Shown here in pieces: positions 13,450 through 27,036 of a stretch of 64,000 nt of DNA (position 1 is its first letter; every line of letters begins with the position of its first letter). This DNA comes from Alisma plantago-aquatica (taxonomy: Eukaryota; Streptophyta; Magnoliopsida; Alismatales; Alismataceae). Position numbers and translations under genes: made by a program. The stretch covers positions 344,954,957 through 345,018,956 of the forward strand of contig OY856412.1 of NCBI GenBank assembly GCA_963693085.1, read 5' to 3'. A model generated the notes under the pieces. It had not been told where the DNA came from and searched no databases. It was given only the letters and a program-made list of their open reading frames with translations.

Positions 13450-14740
13450 CTTCAATGGTTTCAGAAAGAACCAAACCACTACCTTCAGTTGTACCAATTT
13501 TTAGATTGTCAAACTTATTATATAATGTTGTTTGAGTACCCTAGACCAATTCCTTGTTTATAGTAGGCACTTTCTTACCTTTCCCTTTACCTTTCTTCCT
13601 TCTATTACCTTTTTTTATTATAAACCCATCTTCATCATTCACAGATACCTCTACAGTAGGTGGAGTAGATAAGTAGATAGCTAAACCATGTACTTAAGAG
13701 GCTTCAGAGCTAGAAGAACCATTATCTTCAAAAGAATTGTTGGGCACATGAAACTCATCTTCCTCACCACCAGCACCCAAATCACTAGTAACAACATTAA
13801 CAATAATTGTGCCCTTCTTCACAACATTTTCACCATCATCTGTATCCACTTCACTAAAAACATATTCCACATTCCATACAACATGTGTCTCCTAATTATG
13901 AGAAGAATGTACATTCAAAATATCTTGTGTCATATTTCATTCATCAATCACCTTCAAGGCATCATATGAAGCTATCTTTTTCACGCATATCTTCTTCATT
14001 TTAGGCTCAGAATCATTTTCATTACAATCATTATTTTTGAACTAATTACAAATGATGTATTCTCTTAGTTTCCACTTATGCTCAAAATTAATAACATGGG
14101 AAACAACTTTATCACTGGTAACTTCAAGATCACTTGTTAACTTAGCAGAAGCAGGCAAAAGGAATTACAGTCTCACAAACTCCAAGTTTCACAACTCGAA
14201 TGTAGCTTTATCATATCAAAGCGGATTACCCAGATAATAACCAATTTTTGACAACATTTTCATATCCCATAGTTCAATCAGGAGATTATGGATGCGATCC
14301 CAGATGGGCATATCAGTTAATCTAAATCTATGCAATGCTTCCCATAGTTTCCACTTCATCAATACCATCAATTACTTTTGATAAAATACAGACCACCATC
14401 GAGAACATTGTCCAAATTTAGCTCATCAAAGAACTTAATCAAGAAACAACTTGCCCATGGTTCATAACTTCAAGTTTTCCCTTCAAGACCCAGATGTGCG
14501 ATAAGTACTTCCCAAGGGTTGGAAGATGTGGCTTAACTCAAAAAATTTAACCTGCCAGACATTTCTTCTAGCATTCGACATTCATTTCTGCCTCCTCTAT
14601 TGGGTATGTCATCTTCTGGCCTTGAATCTCTTTATCAAATTTCTCGAATGAAGTGTCATAGTATCTTGGTTTCATTAGTTTTGTCCATGATTTGGTTGTA
14701 GTGGATGTGACAAAAGAGTTTGGGTCAAGGAGAGATTCGA
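13450..14740 (-). pseudogene. LINE-II ORF1 (DUF4283/zinc-knuckle type, broken)
   Basis: The - strand read in pieces gives the ORF1 signature of plant L1 elements: an IWDRIHNLLIELWDMKMLSKIG block (PVWVRLHNLPLEYW type), then YLGNP, an E-F-V-R-L stretch, and F-E-H-K-W-K-L-R-E-Y-I-I-C-N, the start of the usual C-x-x-C zinc knuckle. A K/E/D/S-rich C-terminal tail follows. ORF1 proteins bind LINE RNA. Many stops are present. The exact start is not determined. Confidence 0.75.
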
Positions 14741-14849
14741 TATTGAAAAACTATGCTAATGAGTGCTGGCTCGTCTGAGCACAAGAGGGAGGTCTACCTC
14801 CAACAGTAAATCCATCCTCGCACCGTAGGTCTCCATCAGTCACCACCGT

Positions 14850-15309
14850 TGGGATAAGCCTTCTATGTCTAGTTTTGTATATTCTAAGATATGGATATCA
14901 AGTTATGGTGTAGAGCCAACATGGGCCTCAACCTCTTTACAAATAATGACCTCTAGTATGGGACATATGATATGGTGAACTTTTGATGTGGGAAAACATG
15001 ACATGTGAGAAGGTCAAAGTATCTCACCTCTAAAATATGTGATATGTTGAAATATATGAATGATGTAATACATGATTATCAGTCCCTAGCTAGACTAATT
15101 CAGAGTATATGAGCTGAATCACCTAGTGTGTGGTTCCCTAGATTATGTTGAACCCTATATTCCCAATGAAATAATCTGACCCAAGAGAATTTGAATATAT
15201 GTATGCTTACCATCAAGGTTTGGGAGACATCCCACAACCCTAGGTGATGTATATGATGCTTGATCTCCATGATAAGACACATACTCAGGTTAGTGGTTCT
15301 TGGGGAATC
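14850..15309 (+). repeat. Repeat X, right copy, first part
   Basis: Matches 9997-10450 in the same orientation. It breaks off at about 15310, where copia-II begins, and the match resumes at 23280. Roughly 100 bp of repeat X (left-copy 10450-10540) are missing at the break, so some flanking DNA was deleted along with the start of copia-II. Confidence 0.82.
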
Positions 15310-16360
15310 CCAACTGATCGGCTCATGTGATGAACTGATCGGCTGAGCTTGGTGAACCAGTCAGCTCAATTGTTGAACTGATCGGCTCATGGTCAGGGTG
15401 AACTAATTGCTTCAAGTGTTGAAATGATCGATTTAACTGGTGCAATCGAGAAAGTTGGGAAAATAGGATTGGTGAGAATTTTCATTTCGTTTCAATTGCC
15501 CAATTTGATTGGGAAATAGGATTGGTATTCGATACCAATTAGAAACAAAAGAAGGAAAGTCAATCGGGAAACGACCAGGACCACCAACTGACCGGTTCAC
15601 TTGTGAACCGACCGGTTGAGGTGTCCCAACCGACCGGTTCACTTGTAAACCGATCAGTTCAGATCCCAAACCGACCGTTTCAGTTGTGAAACGATCAGTT
15701 CAGGTTGCGAGTTGGTTGCTTTTGTGGAAAATCTCGAACCCTTATACTCCTTCTTTTAGTCCCGCATTGCTTGAGATGGAGAACCATGTCCCATGACCCT
15801 CCTATATATATAGGGGTATTTGGGCTTCTCCAAGTACAACTCAGTGCAACCAGTTTCTCTGCAAAGTTGTCGTTCTCTGGTTTTGGTAACCGAGAGAGCC
15901 CGAGCAAGTGCTACCCGCAAAGGGAGGCGCAACAAGGGAAAGACAATTGTAGTTGCAACTGGAGGTAGGAGAGTGTGTTGGTGACTAGTACATCAACAGG
16001 AGGGTGTGACTCCTTCCACTTCCTTGTGGGACAAGGAGTGTGGAGTTCCAGGTGGTCTGCGTGGACTACTTCAGAGGTGGGAGGTTTCTGCCACTCAGGA
16101 GGACAACTATCAACCCGACAGTCTGGTGCGATCAGGAGTCGTCAGTCTCGGTGCGACCAAGAGCTGCATAGACACCATCGAAGACCGGCTTTGGAGACTG
16201 CGCAAGGCGCGAGGTATTGTCGCCGAGCAAGCCTCGGGACAAGGTATGATTCCACAAACCATCCTTTCCTATTATATAGATGTTGACGCGTTTCCTTGTT
16301 TCGGGTTTGGGGGAGAAAATTTTTGTTTCTGCTGCCTTCTGTCTCCCCTAAAACCAAACA
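15310..16360 (+). repeat. copia-II 5' LTR (5'-truncated)
   Basis: Aligns closely with 22224-23279 of the 3' LTR and ends aaccaaaca just before the PBS. A TATA box (ctatatata) is at 15802-15812, after a cluster of palindromic accggt/cgatcg motifs (15316-15710). The U3 start is missing. Open frames at 15705-16485 lie in the R/U5 part and are not genes. Confidence 0.88.
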
Positions 16361-16361
16361 G

Positions 16362-16374
16362 TGGTATCAGAGCC
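16362..16374 (+). other. copia-II primer-binding site
   Basis: tggtatcagagcc, a perfect initiator-Met tRNA 3'-end complement, lies one base after the 5' LTR. It sets the + orientation of the element. Confidence 0.93.
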
Positions 16375-16804
16375 ACATCAACTTCTCTATATTTTAGGAA
16401 TATCGATATGATCGATTTTGGTTTGTCGCCTTTATTTATTGCATATGATGCGAATAAAATTAGCTTTATGCATGTCCAATCCTAAATCCACAAATCCCAA
16501 TTACATATATGATATGTATTATTAATGCACTCGATACGCTTTGCCCTTAAAAGAGTTTGGTGGTGGATGTATAGCGTGGTTATGGCCAATAAACCCTATT
16601 TGTGTATGGTTGTATGTGGTTGCTTGAATCTCGGTCTGCACACTGATCTTCCCTTCTCCTATTCCTGATGTAACTCGAAATAATTCGAGATTCTTTCCTA
16701 CCTTTGTTCCCCCGAATGTAACTCGGGGTTTCACAATTACAATGTAAATAGGATAGTTTTTATTTCCTGTTATGTCAAAGAACGGATGACATCAAGACGA
16801 CAGC

Positions 16805-16990
16805 TGAAACGATTGGTTCAAGGCGTGAACCGATCGGTTGACATTCCAGACGATCGGTTCAAGGAGTGAGCTGATCGGTTGATGACCGGTTCGAGGAGCG
16901 AGATGAGCAGGTGACGGCCATGATGAGATGCACGATGACTAGGTGAACCGATCGGTTGGAGGAGCCAACCGATCGGCTGGTGGCACCCAG
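16805..16990 (+). repeat. Palindromic motif cluster in the copia-II leader
   Basis: Repeated copies of palindromic cores such as accgatcggt and accggt occur between PBS and gag. The same motif family fills the U3 part of both LTRs (15316-15710 and 22230-22620). They may be protein-binding or RNA-structure elements; that role is inferred only from recurrence and symmetry. Confidence 0.7.
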
Positions 16991-17794
16991 ACGACCGGGT
17001 CGGACCGAGCAAGTCGTTCATGTGATGAATCGATCTACTCCAAAGGCAAAGCACAGAGTTCATCTTGTACAGGTTGCATGTGATGTAGACCTAGATGACC
17101 GTGATTCCTCTTGGCTCGAGGAATCACATTAGGATGGCCATAATCATTGCTTTTATTGTTTTGCATGTTTTCTGTGGGATATAGCATGTATATGATATGT
17201 ACTATGTATTGTGGTGATTGGATATGTATATTTATATAAAAACCAAATCCCTCATTAAATATTATGTTTTAGATGCCTTCCAAATGCGACACACGTGAAA
17301 AGTTTGATCGACCAAGTGTTGGCACGCCCCAGCGTGGTGCACCGTCTATCTCGTGGAAGCGTGAAGGATGAATCTGTGGGTCTGCCCAAGCAGGGTGCAT
17401 ATTCCTCGTGTTGGCTTTGGGTCAGACTTAACAAGGTGACCTAGATAGGATCTAGTGCCTTGAGGCATGGAGATGATCATGGAAAGGAGTTGCATATGAC
17501 ATCTTATCAAGAGTTGCATATGATGCAATTGGCAAAAGTTGCCTACCTGAGAGATCTATGTTGTGGGTGACAGCCCTAGCTGGTCCATGGCTTAGAGGAT
17601 TTCAGGATCTTGCCCACTAGAAGGTTGTACGCTGCAATCTTCCAAATTGATGGTGAGGGCTATCAATTTGAACTAAAATAGTGGGAGCGATAATCAATTA
17701 AAGGCCTAATTATATCATCACATTTTTCAAATCAATTAAATAAGTGAAAAATGAGTTTTGGACTAAAATTGCATATTTTCCTTTTGTAGTACAA

Positions 17795-18649
17795 ATGTCA
17801 ACAAACAACAATAACTTTTCTTTGCGATCGATCCTTGACAAGGACAAGCTAAATGGGACAAACTTCCATGACTGGTATCAGACATTGAGAATTGTTCTCA
17901 CTCAAGAGTGTAAGCTCTATGTCCTGGATACTCCAATTCCAGAGGAACCCACTCCTAATGCACCAAGTATAGAAAGGGATGCTTACAAGAAGCATTCTGA
18001 TGATTCCATTGATGCAAAGTGCTTGATGTTATGTTCTATGAACCATGAGTTGTAGAGACAAAATGAGAACATGGGTGTCATTGAGATGATTCAACATCTC
18101 AGGAACATGTATGAAAATCAGGCATAGCAGAAGAGATATAATGTTTATAGGGCGTTGTTCAAGTGCGTCATGACAGAAGGAGATCTCGTTGGTCCTCACA
18201 CACTCAAGATGATTGGGTATGTGGAGAACCTGCAGATACTGGGATTTCCACTGAGCCAAGAGTTGGCTACTGACGTGATACTGCAATCATTGCCATAATC
18301 CTACAGTCAGTTTTTTATGAACTACAACATGAACAACTTTGATAGGCCACTGTTAGAGTTGTTGGGCATGTTGAGGACAGTCGAGATACAGATGAAGAAG
18401 GACAAGCCTAAGTCTGTGATGGTGATCACGAACAAGAAAGGCAAGTCCAAGCACAAGGGCAAGGGCAAAGCTAAGAAAGGTTCTGATGCTAGCCAGGAGC
18501 CCAAGTCGTCTTTAGCTCTCAAGGACAAAGGAGGTGTGACCAAGAAAGGAAATTGCCACCATTGTCAAAAGCCAGGACATTGGAAAAGGAATTTTCCTCT
18601 CTATCTGGAAGAACAAAAGAAGAAGGAGACAACTGAAGTCTCCACTTGA
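17795..18649 (+). pseudogene. copia-II gag (three in-frame stops)
   Basis: The ATG at 17795 opens a 284-codon frame without frameshifts. It begins MSTNNNNFSLRSILDKDKL, contains the GTNFHDWYQTLRIVL block, DDSIDAKCLML, a PHTLKMIGYVENL block and SYSQFFMNYNMN, all typical of copia gag. A basic K/G-rich stretch and a zinc knuckle (CHHCQKPGHWKRNF) close the protein. The last Cys of the knuckle is Phe. Stops at 18053-18055, 18125-18127 and 18296-18298 each replace a codon in an otherwise continuous frame, so inactivation was by point mutation. Gag would assemble the virus-like particle. Confidence 0.93.
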
Positions 18650-21026
18650 AGGTTTCATGAAAGTAAACTTGTAACACTTTTTAAGGTATATGATACCAAG
18701 ATGTAAAGTGTAAAACACTCATAATTGGGGCAAGTGTTGCCATCATAGATAGGAGTACTTTAGTTTATTTTCAGCCTACAAGGCATGTAATACAGTTATG
18801 AACTGTTATTTCATATTTGCCAATAGATAGAAACACTTTATTTTTGCATATTGTATGACAATGATGGCAATTAATAAAGAGATGTTTCAATTTATAAAGA
18901 TATGATATTTGTGGCAATGTCTTGTTTATCTTTTGGTATTTGATATGCATAAGATAAAATGATACCTAAAAGCTATAGATAACTAAAACAATCAAATTAG
19001 CATCAATCATGAGAAATTCATTTCTAGTTTCCATGTGATGGATAAATCTAGACTCTTTTCGTTAGAGAACCAGTAAGAGACATGAATATCTTGGACATGA
19101 TTAATCAATCTTCACTAAAGGTAGTGGGAGAATGATTATCCTATTAGGTATAATGCATGTGATGTATTTAAATACCTATTGGAACAAATGCTAATACTTC
19201 AAATGGTGTTTAGAGAAATACCAATATGAATATCTTGAAGTGTTCAATATTATCATAGATGAAGTGCAAATTTGGTAAAGTGTTAATTCTTGATGAGATC
19301 AATGAATAAAATACTTGGACCAAATGTTTGAGATCCTTATGAGTGATTATGATAGTGTATCATAGTTAACTCATGATTAAGGCATGGTGATGTCTAGATC
19401 AAGAAGGAATAATACTCTAAGGAGTTAGAGAATGATTATCAAATAACTCAATTCTTCTTAATATAGAATACCCCACACTAATAAAGGAAATTAAGAATCA
19501 CAAGGGTTGTGAGTTCTTATATCCTTAACAAATACACCTCAATTATCTATGTGATAAGTTGTTCATATGATGAGTCAACTATCTAGATGGATATGAGGGA
19601 CCGAATTTTGAGTTATGGTTTATGACCATTACATCCTAAATGACATCCATGTGAACCATAAGGTATGACCTTGATGGTAGCACCCATTGGATGAAATCCA
19701 TAAGTGCAAATAAGTCTTAAGTGTTAAGACACATGGATAACATTTTGTGAAGGATGATGCTTGTTGGTTTCAACTTAATGACTAAGACATTTGGCATATG
19801 GATACTAAAACTGCATTCCTATGAGGAATAAAACAAGGATGTGTACATGACACAACCTATAAGGTTTATGAATCCACTAATGCAAATGAAGTCTATAAGT
19901 TACAATGGACTAATCAATGTGATTGATTGAGTACAAGCAACTCAGAATTGGATCTTTACTTTGATGATATAGTCAAAGGGTTTGACTGATATATCAAAGA
20001 TAAAGAAGGGATATGTGATTTAGTGGGAGCGTGTTCACATTCCACATGTTGATGTGAAATGGATATGTTCTAAAATGGAAATCCAAAAGTGGAAATTATC
20101 TTTAAGGAAGATAGAGATGTTTCATATGTGATAGGAATAGAGATCTATAGAGATAGTTCTTGAAAACCTCTTGACCTGAAAAGAGAAAGCGTACATTGGA
20201 AATCTGTACTGAAGGGTTCAGTATGCACAGATTCAGTGGGAGAAAACTTATCCATGTTACATGGAGTTAATATCCCAAGGCCTAGTGTCCAATTCTTATG
20301 AAGAATGGGAACACTAAGAATAGATATGGATCTATCATGTATGCAATCATTCCATTATCTTGCATGTATCGACATGGCAAGAACAAAATGCATTCATCAT
20401 GTTGTATGTATGACATGACAATATGATGGGCTCATCTTGATAACTCGTATGTGAGACATGACGAGTGGATGTCTATCTAATTCCAGTAAGAGTTATTGGA
20501 ATACAATAAGAACTTGATAAGTACTTGTGAAGTACTAGTTCTATGGAGATAAGGAAGAGTTCGATGTAAAGAGTTACATTGATGCGAACTTCCGAAAGGA
20601 CAGAAAGTTAATCACAAAATATATATAGGATACATAAAAGTGAAAGTTTGTTGATAATTAGAAGTGTTCCAATAAAACCATTTAAAAGTAAATGTTGAGT
20701 ATCTATGTGTTAGAGAACAGCAGTGGATACTATATGGATCTGGAAGTTCATAAGATGAACTTATAAATATTCCGCTCATTGATGACAAGTTTGGAATCCT
20801 TGATCATGCAATGTGGCTAAAGGTTAGCAAAGGAATACTAGATCACATATTACGGAAACTCCATCTCATACGTGTGACGTACAGTGAAGAGATGAGAGAC
20901 ATGCAATTCATACTGACTTGGGCAAGGTGTTGCCATTACTCACTATATTGGCACTAGAGCACAGTAACATGTGGGACATGTTTGAAGATCACTATGAATA
21001 TGTTTGAAGGGTGATTGGCTCGCAGT
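18650..21026 (+). pseudogene. copia-II pol remnant (RT/RNase H traces)
   Basis: No long frame survives, but short islands match copia RT/RNase H in order: N-A-N-E-V-Y-K-L near 19880, E-A-S-Y-V-I-G-I-E-I-Y-R-D near 20110-20150, G-F-S-M near 20220 and S-Y-I-D-A-N-F-R-K-D near 20570-20605. The region is only about 2.4 kb, shorter than a complete pol (over 4 kb), so protease and integrase appear largely deleted. Confidence 0.7.
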
Positions 21027-21039
21027 GCAAGTGGGAGTC
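21027..21039 (+). other. copia-II polypurine tract
   Basis: gcaagtgggagtc lies directly before the TGTTGG start of the 3' LTR, the expected site of plus-strand priming. Confidence 0.85.
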
Positions 21040-23279
21040 TGTTGGTATGTATGCCCTGAGAGCCAATCATGGGATCATTGGTTGGATACATTGAGATTGA
21101 TTTGATAAACATAAAAGGCAAGCTTCCAATTCTTTCTGGTTCAGTCATATGAGATAGTGATAGAACAGATTGAATGTCTAGAGAATGACAGTACTCAATG
21201 ACGCATGCCTTCAGTTTAAGGACATAAACGATGAGATCATACGGATGCTAAGAGTTTGTACAATCTTGTTATGTCCCTAGTCAGATGTCATTGTGGAAGG
21301 TAGATAGACAACAATGACACACAAGACTAGATTGTGGTGTTGGTTGATGACGGAATCTCATTAGTGATGATATAGAGATATTAAACCAAACACATAGATA
21401 CTTGTTAGAGAACAAGTATACCGGACACACCCACAGTGAGTTTGACACATGGAACCATGACATGGTAGTCACAGTCAGTACTCACAGTGATGGTGGTGAG
21501 TGTGATTCTTTGACCTAAAATCACTACACTCAACACATGTCGTTGGACACACTTTGACATCATCAAATGCAGTCCTGAAACATGGGTTGTTATAAAGGTG
21601 ATGATTGGGTGGCTTTGACACATGGGGCTTTTGAGGGGTGACTGATAGATATGGGATTTGTCCCTCCTGAGGGAGTTTGATATCCAAGGCCACTTGATGA
21701 GTAGGATTGAGATAGGCGTGCGCATGCATGTGTGAATCAGTATGTGATATTGATGGCATACATATCTCGTTCAATCTACTCTGAGATCAAGAAAGTGAAT
21801 GAACGTTGACAGGATGATTGTTCCATGCCTTGAGTTCATTCGGGATATCAGTGACAAAGGAATTATACATTTGTTGTAACACCATTCACGGATTGTAGGA
21901 TTGAAAGTTGTTCTCCAACTTTCTACTTTCACTTGGGTAGCAATGATCTGTGACTAGGCACCGCTCTTTGCTTGTGAAGTCATAAGTGTTATGGACTTTC
22001 ACTGCCAACGTGAAATGGACCTGCAGGGTCACACACATAGGATTTAACCTGTAAGAGGAGTTTTGTCCATAAGCAATGTTTAGATTGATTACTAAAGGAT
22101 TTTAGTAGTTCAATTAAACACTCAGTCAATTGATAGCTTAATGTCATAGTGTTCAAGGGGTTGGATACATTGATTGGAGTATCAGATTGATTGACATCGC
22201 AATTGACTGATTCTGCACAATCTGCACTCCCAACCAATTGGCTGAGCTTGGTGAACCGGTCGGCTCAATTATTGAACCGATCGGCTCATGGTCAGGGTGA
22301 ACCGATTGCTTCAAGTGTTGAAACGATCGATCAACTGGTGCAACCGAGCAAGTTGGGAAAATAGGATTGGTGAGAATTTTCCTTTCGTTTCAATTGCCCA
22401 ATTTGATTGGAAAATAGGATTGGTATTCGATACCAATTAGAAACAAAAGAAGGAAAGTCAATCGGGAACCGACTAGGACCGCCAACCGACCAGTTCACTT
22501 TTGAACCGACCGGTTCACTTTTGAACCAACCGGTTGAGGTGAACCGAACGACTGGTTCACTTGTGAACCGATCGGTTTAGGTCCCAAACCGACCATTTTA
22601 GTTGTGAAACGATCTGTTCAGGTTGCGAGTTGGTTGCTTTTGTGGAATATCTCGAACCCTTCTACTCCTTCTTTTAGTCACGCATTGTCCGGGATGGAGA
22701 ACCCTGTCCCATGACCCTCCTATATATAGGGGTATTGGGGGCTTCTCCAAGTACATCTCAGTGCAACCAGTTGCTCTGAAAAGTTTTCGTTCTCTGGTTT
22801 TGGTAACCGAGAGAGCCCGAGCAAGTGCTACCCGCAAAGGGAGGCGCAACAAGGGAAAGAAAACTATAGTTGCAACTAGAGGTAGGAGAGTGTGTTGGTG
22901 ACTAGTACGTCAACAGGAGGGTGTGACTCCTTCCACTTCCTTGTGGTACAAGGAGTGTGGAGTTCCAGGTGGTCCGTGTGGACTACTTCAGAGGAGGGAG
23001 GTTTCTGCCGCTCAGGAGGACAACTGTCAACCCGACAGTCTGGTGCGATCAGGAGTCGTCAGTCCCAGTGTGACCAGGAGCTGCACAGACACCGTCGAAG
23101 ACCGGCTTTGAAGATTGTGCAAGGCGCGAGGTATTGTCTCCGAGCAAGCCTCGGGACAAGGTATTATTCTACAAACCATCCTTTCCTATTATATAGACGT
23201 TGACGTGTTTCCTTGTGCCAGGTTTGGGGGAGAAATGTTTTTCTTTTGCTGCCTTCTCTGTTTCCCCTAAAACCCAACA
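21040..23279 (+). repeat. copia-II 3' LTR (complete)
   Basis: 2240 bp, TGTTGG...CCAACA. A TATA box (tatatatagg) is at 22721-22730, preceded by the palindromic motif cluster at 22230-22620. The last 1.05 kb is the counterpart of 15310-16360; the first 1.2 kb has no partner in the truncated 5' LTR. The right flank atagataggtctta matches the interrupted repeat X. Confidence 0.9.
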
Positions 23280-23645
23280 ATAGATAGGTCTTAGATTGAG
23301 TGGTTTGGGATTGTGAATCTCTTTTTAACTACAAGTGGGATTCTTATGTGATGTTGGCTTGAAAATATTTTTTCTTTACCAAATGATGTATGTTACATGA
23401 AAGAATATCACTTAAGTTATGATCTTATGTGTTAAGTAATTCTTATATGCTTGACCTAATATGAATTCATGCCTTACATGAGAGATATTTTAAATTATGA
23501 TCTTGATATGTTAATGTCATTAAGAACTTTGTTTGAATAATTATGATGTATACATGTTAACCCCCTTTGATCTAGTGACAAATTGCATGCATAAATTATC
23601 CTAGTGCGCATAATTTCTTTGTTGTGAAACTAAACTATTGAAGTT
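23280..23645 (+). repeat. Repeat X, right copy, second part
   Basis: Resumes the match to the left copy (10540-10900) straight after copia-II, starting at the taggtctta block and ending at the tgtgaaac block. Confidence 0.82.
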
Positions 23646-24142
23646 AGAAAAAAAATCTATGTTAAAGATGAAATAAAATTATGATGCTAACTTCAACTGA
23701 AGCATATGGTAATGAATGAGCTCTCTAAGTAATTCATGACTTGAATGTTGATATCCCACCTTGTAATTGTACATGTGCATGAACAAAGACCCTAATTTTA
23801 TGGGAATAAGAAATGTAAACCCTAGTATTTAAAAACATCATGTTATGAATTTGACAACAACTGGTGTTTAAATCTTTATGAATCAAGATGGCTAACATCC
23901 TATGATGATAACCAAAGACTATATCCCATGTTCATGGATGCCTTGGTACCAAGAAGGGGTTGCCTAAACAAAGTATAAACTATGTCATGTCATCTTTAGT
24001 ATGATATTAGTAGCAGCAGAAATTTTTCTTGTAGCTCGGATATTTCCACTTTTCACACTTATATCTTATTAAATATATACTTGAGACACAATCCATTAAT
24101 TCTTGAATTTCTAGGAAAAAATTCTATAGGGGGATGGGTGGA
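23646..24142 (+). other. gypsy-I internal 3' end with polypurine tract
   Basis: About 0.5 kb with no intact frame, ending in the purine-rich atagggggatgggtgga directly before the TGTAA of the 3' LTR. The last coding-like stretch resembles the end of gypsy pol in style only. Confidence 0.6.
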
Positions 24143-24526
24143 TGTAATGACATCAATTTTTGAGAGTTGGATATCCAATATAGATCTAATGAATCATGAA
24201 AAATATCGATTGCTTTATACAAAGGTAAGGTGACTATAAGCATGTTCCTAGAATTATATGATTTAAATACTTCTAGGATGTAAAATGATTACTCTATTTG
24301 ATTGATATGATATAGTTTACATATCTTATTGTGATGATCTCCATGATCATTTACGGGTACTTTGATGTATGATAATTAGTTTTGAACGATATCAACATGG
24401 AGATGATCCTTTTGAGAAACTTGTTCAAGCCATCAAATAATTGTAATTACGGATAAAACCTAGAAAAGAACAAGGAAAACTAATTGAATAGATAGGGTTG
24501 AAATATCAAGGAATTTCAAAGAACTG
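24143..24526 (+). repeat. gypsy-I 3' LTR, first part
   Basis: TGTAATGACATC start, matching 5921-6310 of the 5' LTR. It is interrupted at 24526 by gypsy-II and continues at 45494. The five bases before the break (aactg, 24522-24526) and after it (aattg, 45494-45498) form the target duplication with one mismatch. Confidence 0.83.
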
Positions 24527-26118
24527 TGTGATAAAGTGAGTTTCTCTAATCTTGTTCAATTCATATTTTTCCCTCATTTGTGTTCACTCAGGACCTCAAT
24601 TTAGTGTTTCTTGACTACTTGATCAGTATTGGTACTCAATTTCAAAATATAATGATCAATATGAACATTATGTTTCTTGTGACACTACAACTTAGGCTAA
24701 TTAATCATCTTGTCCAATGCAGTACATTAGGCTATGTAACTTGATTGTTTGGTACTCAAACTTTTTATACATGTTATACATCATAATGTGAAGCAACAAT
24801 CCAAAGATATGCTAAATTGGACACCCCTATGAATTTCTATGATTTCTTGAAGATAATGTTCTTAAAACCTCTTTATTTGGCCTTTTAATTCACCTTTTTT
24901 GCGTCATTGAGCCATGGCAAGCTAAGGGGGATGAATTTTGGCCCTTGGATCTATCTCCCATGGATTACATCATGATCAAGTGGCCACAGGATCATCTTCA
25001 ACCTCCCATTGTTTGCGTAGAGGAGAAAGAGAGTCGATAATGATCAATCATTCAACTCAAACCCTATCATGAAATTTCGTTTGCATAAAAAACTTTATCT
25101 CAAAATATTGCGCCAGACTAACCCAACCAGCAACAAATTTAGTCTCTCTCTCTCTCGAACAATTGATAAAATGTCAAGATCTTATTTAAATCATAGAAAA
25201 TGCATATAACTCCAAAAATATTGATATTATAGTCCATTTTCATCAGTAAAATTATTCCAATTCAATAAAAATGGATATAAGACCTGATTTGTATCTGTAT
25301 TCCCCATACTTAGTAAAACATCCATATCAACCATTTCAAATGCATATATATCATCTTTTCTCATTAGTACTTTATTATATGACCTAGGATCTGATCCCAA
25401 ATATAACTCTTTAAATCAATTTAACCTTGATATAATCTTTGCACAAATGATTCTAATCCATTATGATAATGATGTAGAGATTTGATAATGAATTGAATAT
25501 TGATGATAATAATTAGGGTTATCATATGTATTCCTAAAATACCTAGGTATGTCATTCATACTTAGAAAATACTAGACACCTAAATAAATGCTAGATATAT
25601 TGAAATATTGTTGATCATAAATAAATTCCCTACCCCAAGGCTTAAATAGGAATGAATAACCCTAATATTGAATAATGAAAAATGATCTTTAAAAGATCAT
25701 GATCTTGACCCTTGGTCAAAATTTTGTTGATCTAGAATCTGACTCGAGTTGTTGATCTATTTTAGTTTGGATCATGTACTCTAAAAATCAACCAAAAATG
25801 TATACTATTATACCTCCTCCTTGATAAGACAAGTGGTATTGATGATACTTTTATGTACCTCTTGAAATGCATACTTGGCTCTGTATTTGTTTGAGATACC
25901 TCCTTCCCTATTGACTATTCTTCTAAATCATATATTATAGTTTGGAACATATATGATATTTGCCATTATGACTGTCAATGATAGTGATTGTTAATATTGA
26001 GTACAAGGGACCTCCTTGTTAGGAGGGTGGAACTTGTATAATCTTGTTGACCTCCTCCCTTACATGGAGAGATGGATCTTCGTGACCTCCCCCAGATCGT
26101 TGGGGTGATGGAACCACA

Positions 26119-26143
26119 AACACACACACACACACACACACAC

Positions 26144-26221
<78 letters not shown>

Positions 26222-26264
26222 ATATATATGTATATATATATGTATATATAGATATATATATATA
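26119..26264. repeat. (CA)n followed by (TA)n microsatellite
   Basis: A CA run (about 26121-26144) passes into an uninterrupted TA run to 26212, then TA mixed with TG and GA units to 26264. The matching point in the 3' LTR (near 44950) has only cacacacat, so the array grew after insertion. Confidence 0.97.

Positions 26265-27036
<772 letters not shown>

Larger units (their letters stand above)
10905..14850 (-). mobile_element. LINE-II: L1-type LINE with ORF1 and ORF2, lacking its 3' part
   Basis: On the - strand this reads ORF1 (DUF4283-type) at about 14740-13450, then ORF2 starting at 13428 with endonuclease and RT. ORF2 stops in the RT thumb at about 10905. The zinc-binding region, RNase H (if it had one), 3' UTR and poly(A) are absent. 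Loss of the 3' end is the reverse of the usual 5' truncation by target-primed reverse transcription. Both ends abut copies of repeat X. It is a different LINE lineage from LINE-I judging by the sequence. Confidence 0.88.
15310..23279 (+). mobile_element. copia-II: Ty1/copia element with truncated 5' LTR
   Basis: A recognisable full plan: partial 5' LTR, perfect PBS, long leader, gag, decayed pol, PPT and a complete 3' LTR of 2240 bp (TGTTGG...CCAACA). The 5' LTR keeps only the last 1.05 kb, matching 22224-23279. The element lies in the right copy of repeat X. Gag is the best-preserved gene, with only three in-frame stops. Its 5' LTR lacks the first 1.2 kb, consistent with a deletion that also removed flanking DNA. 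Confidence 0.9.
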
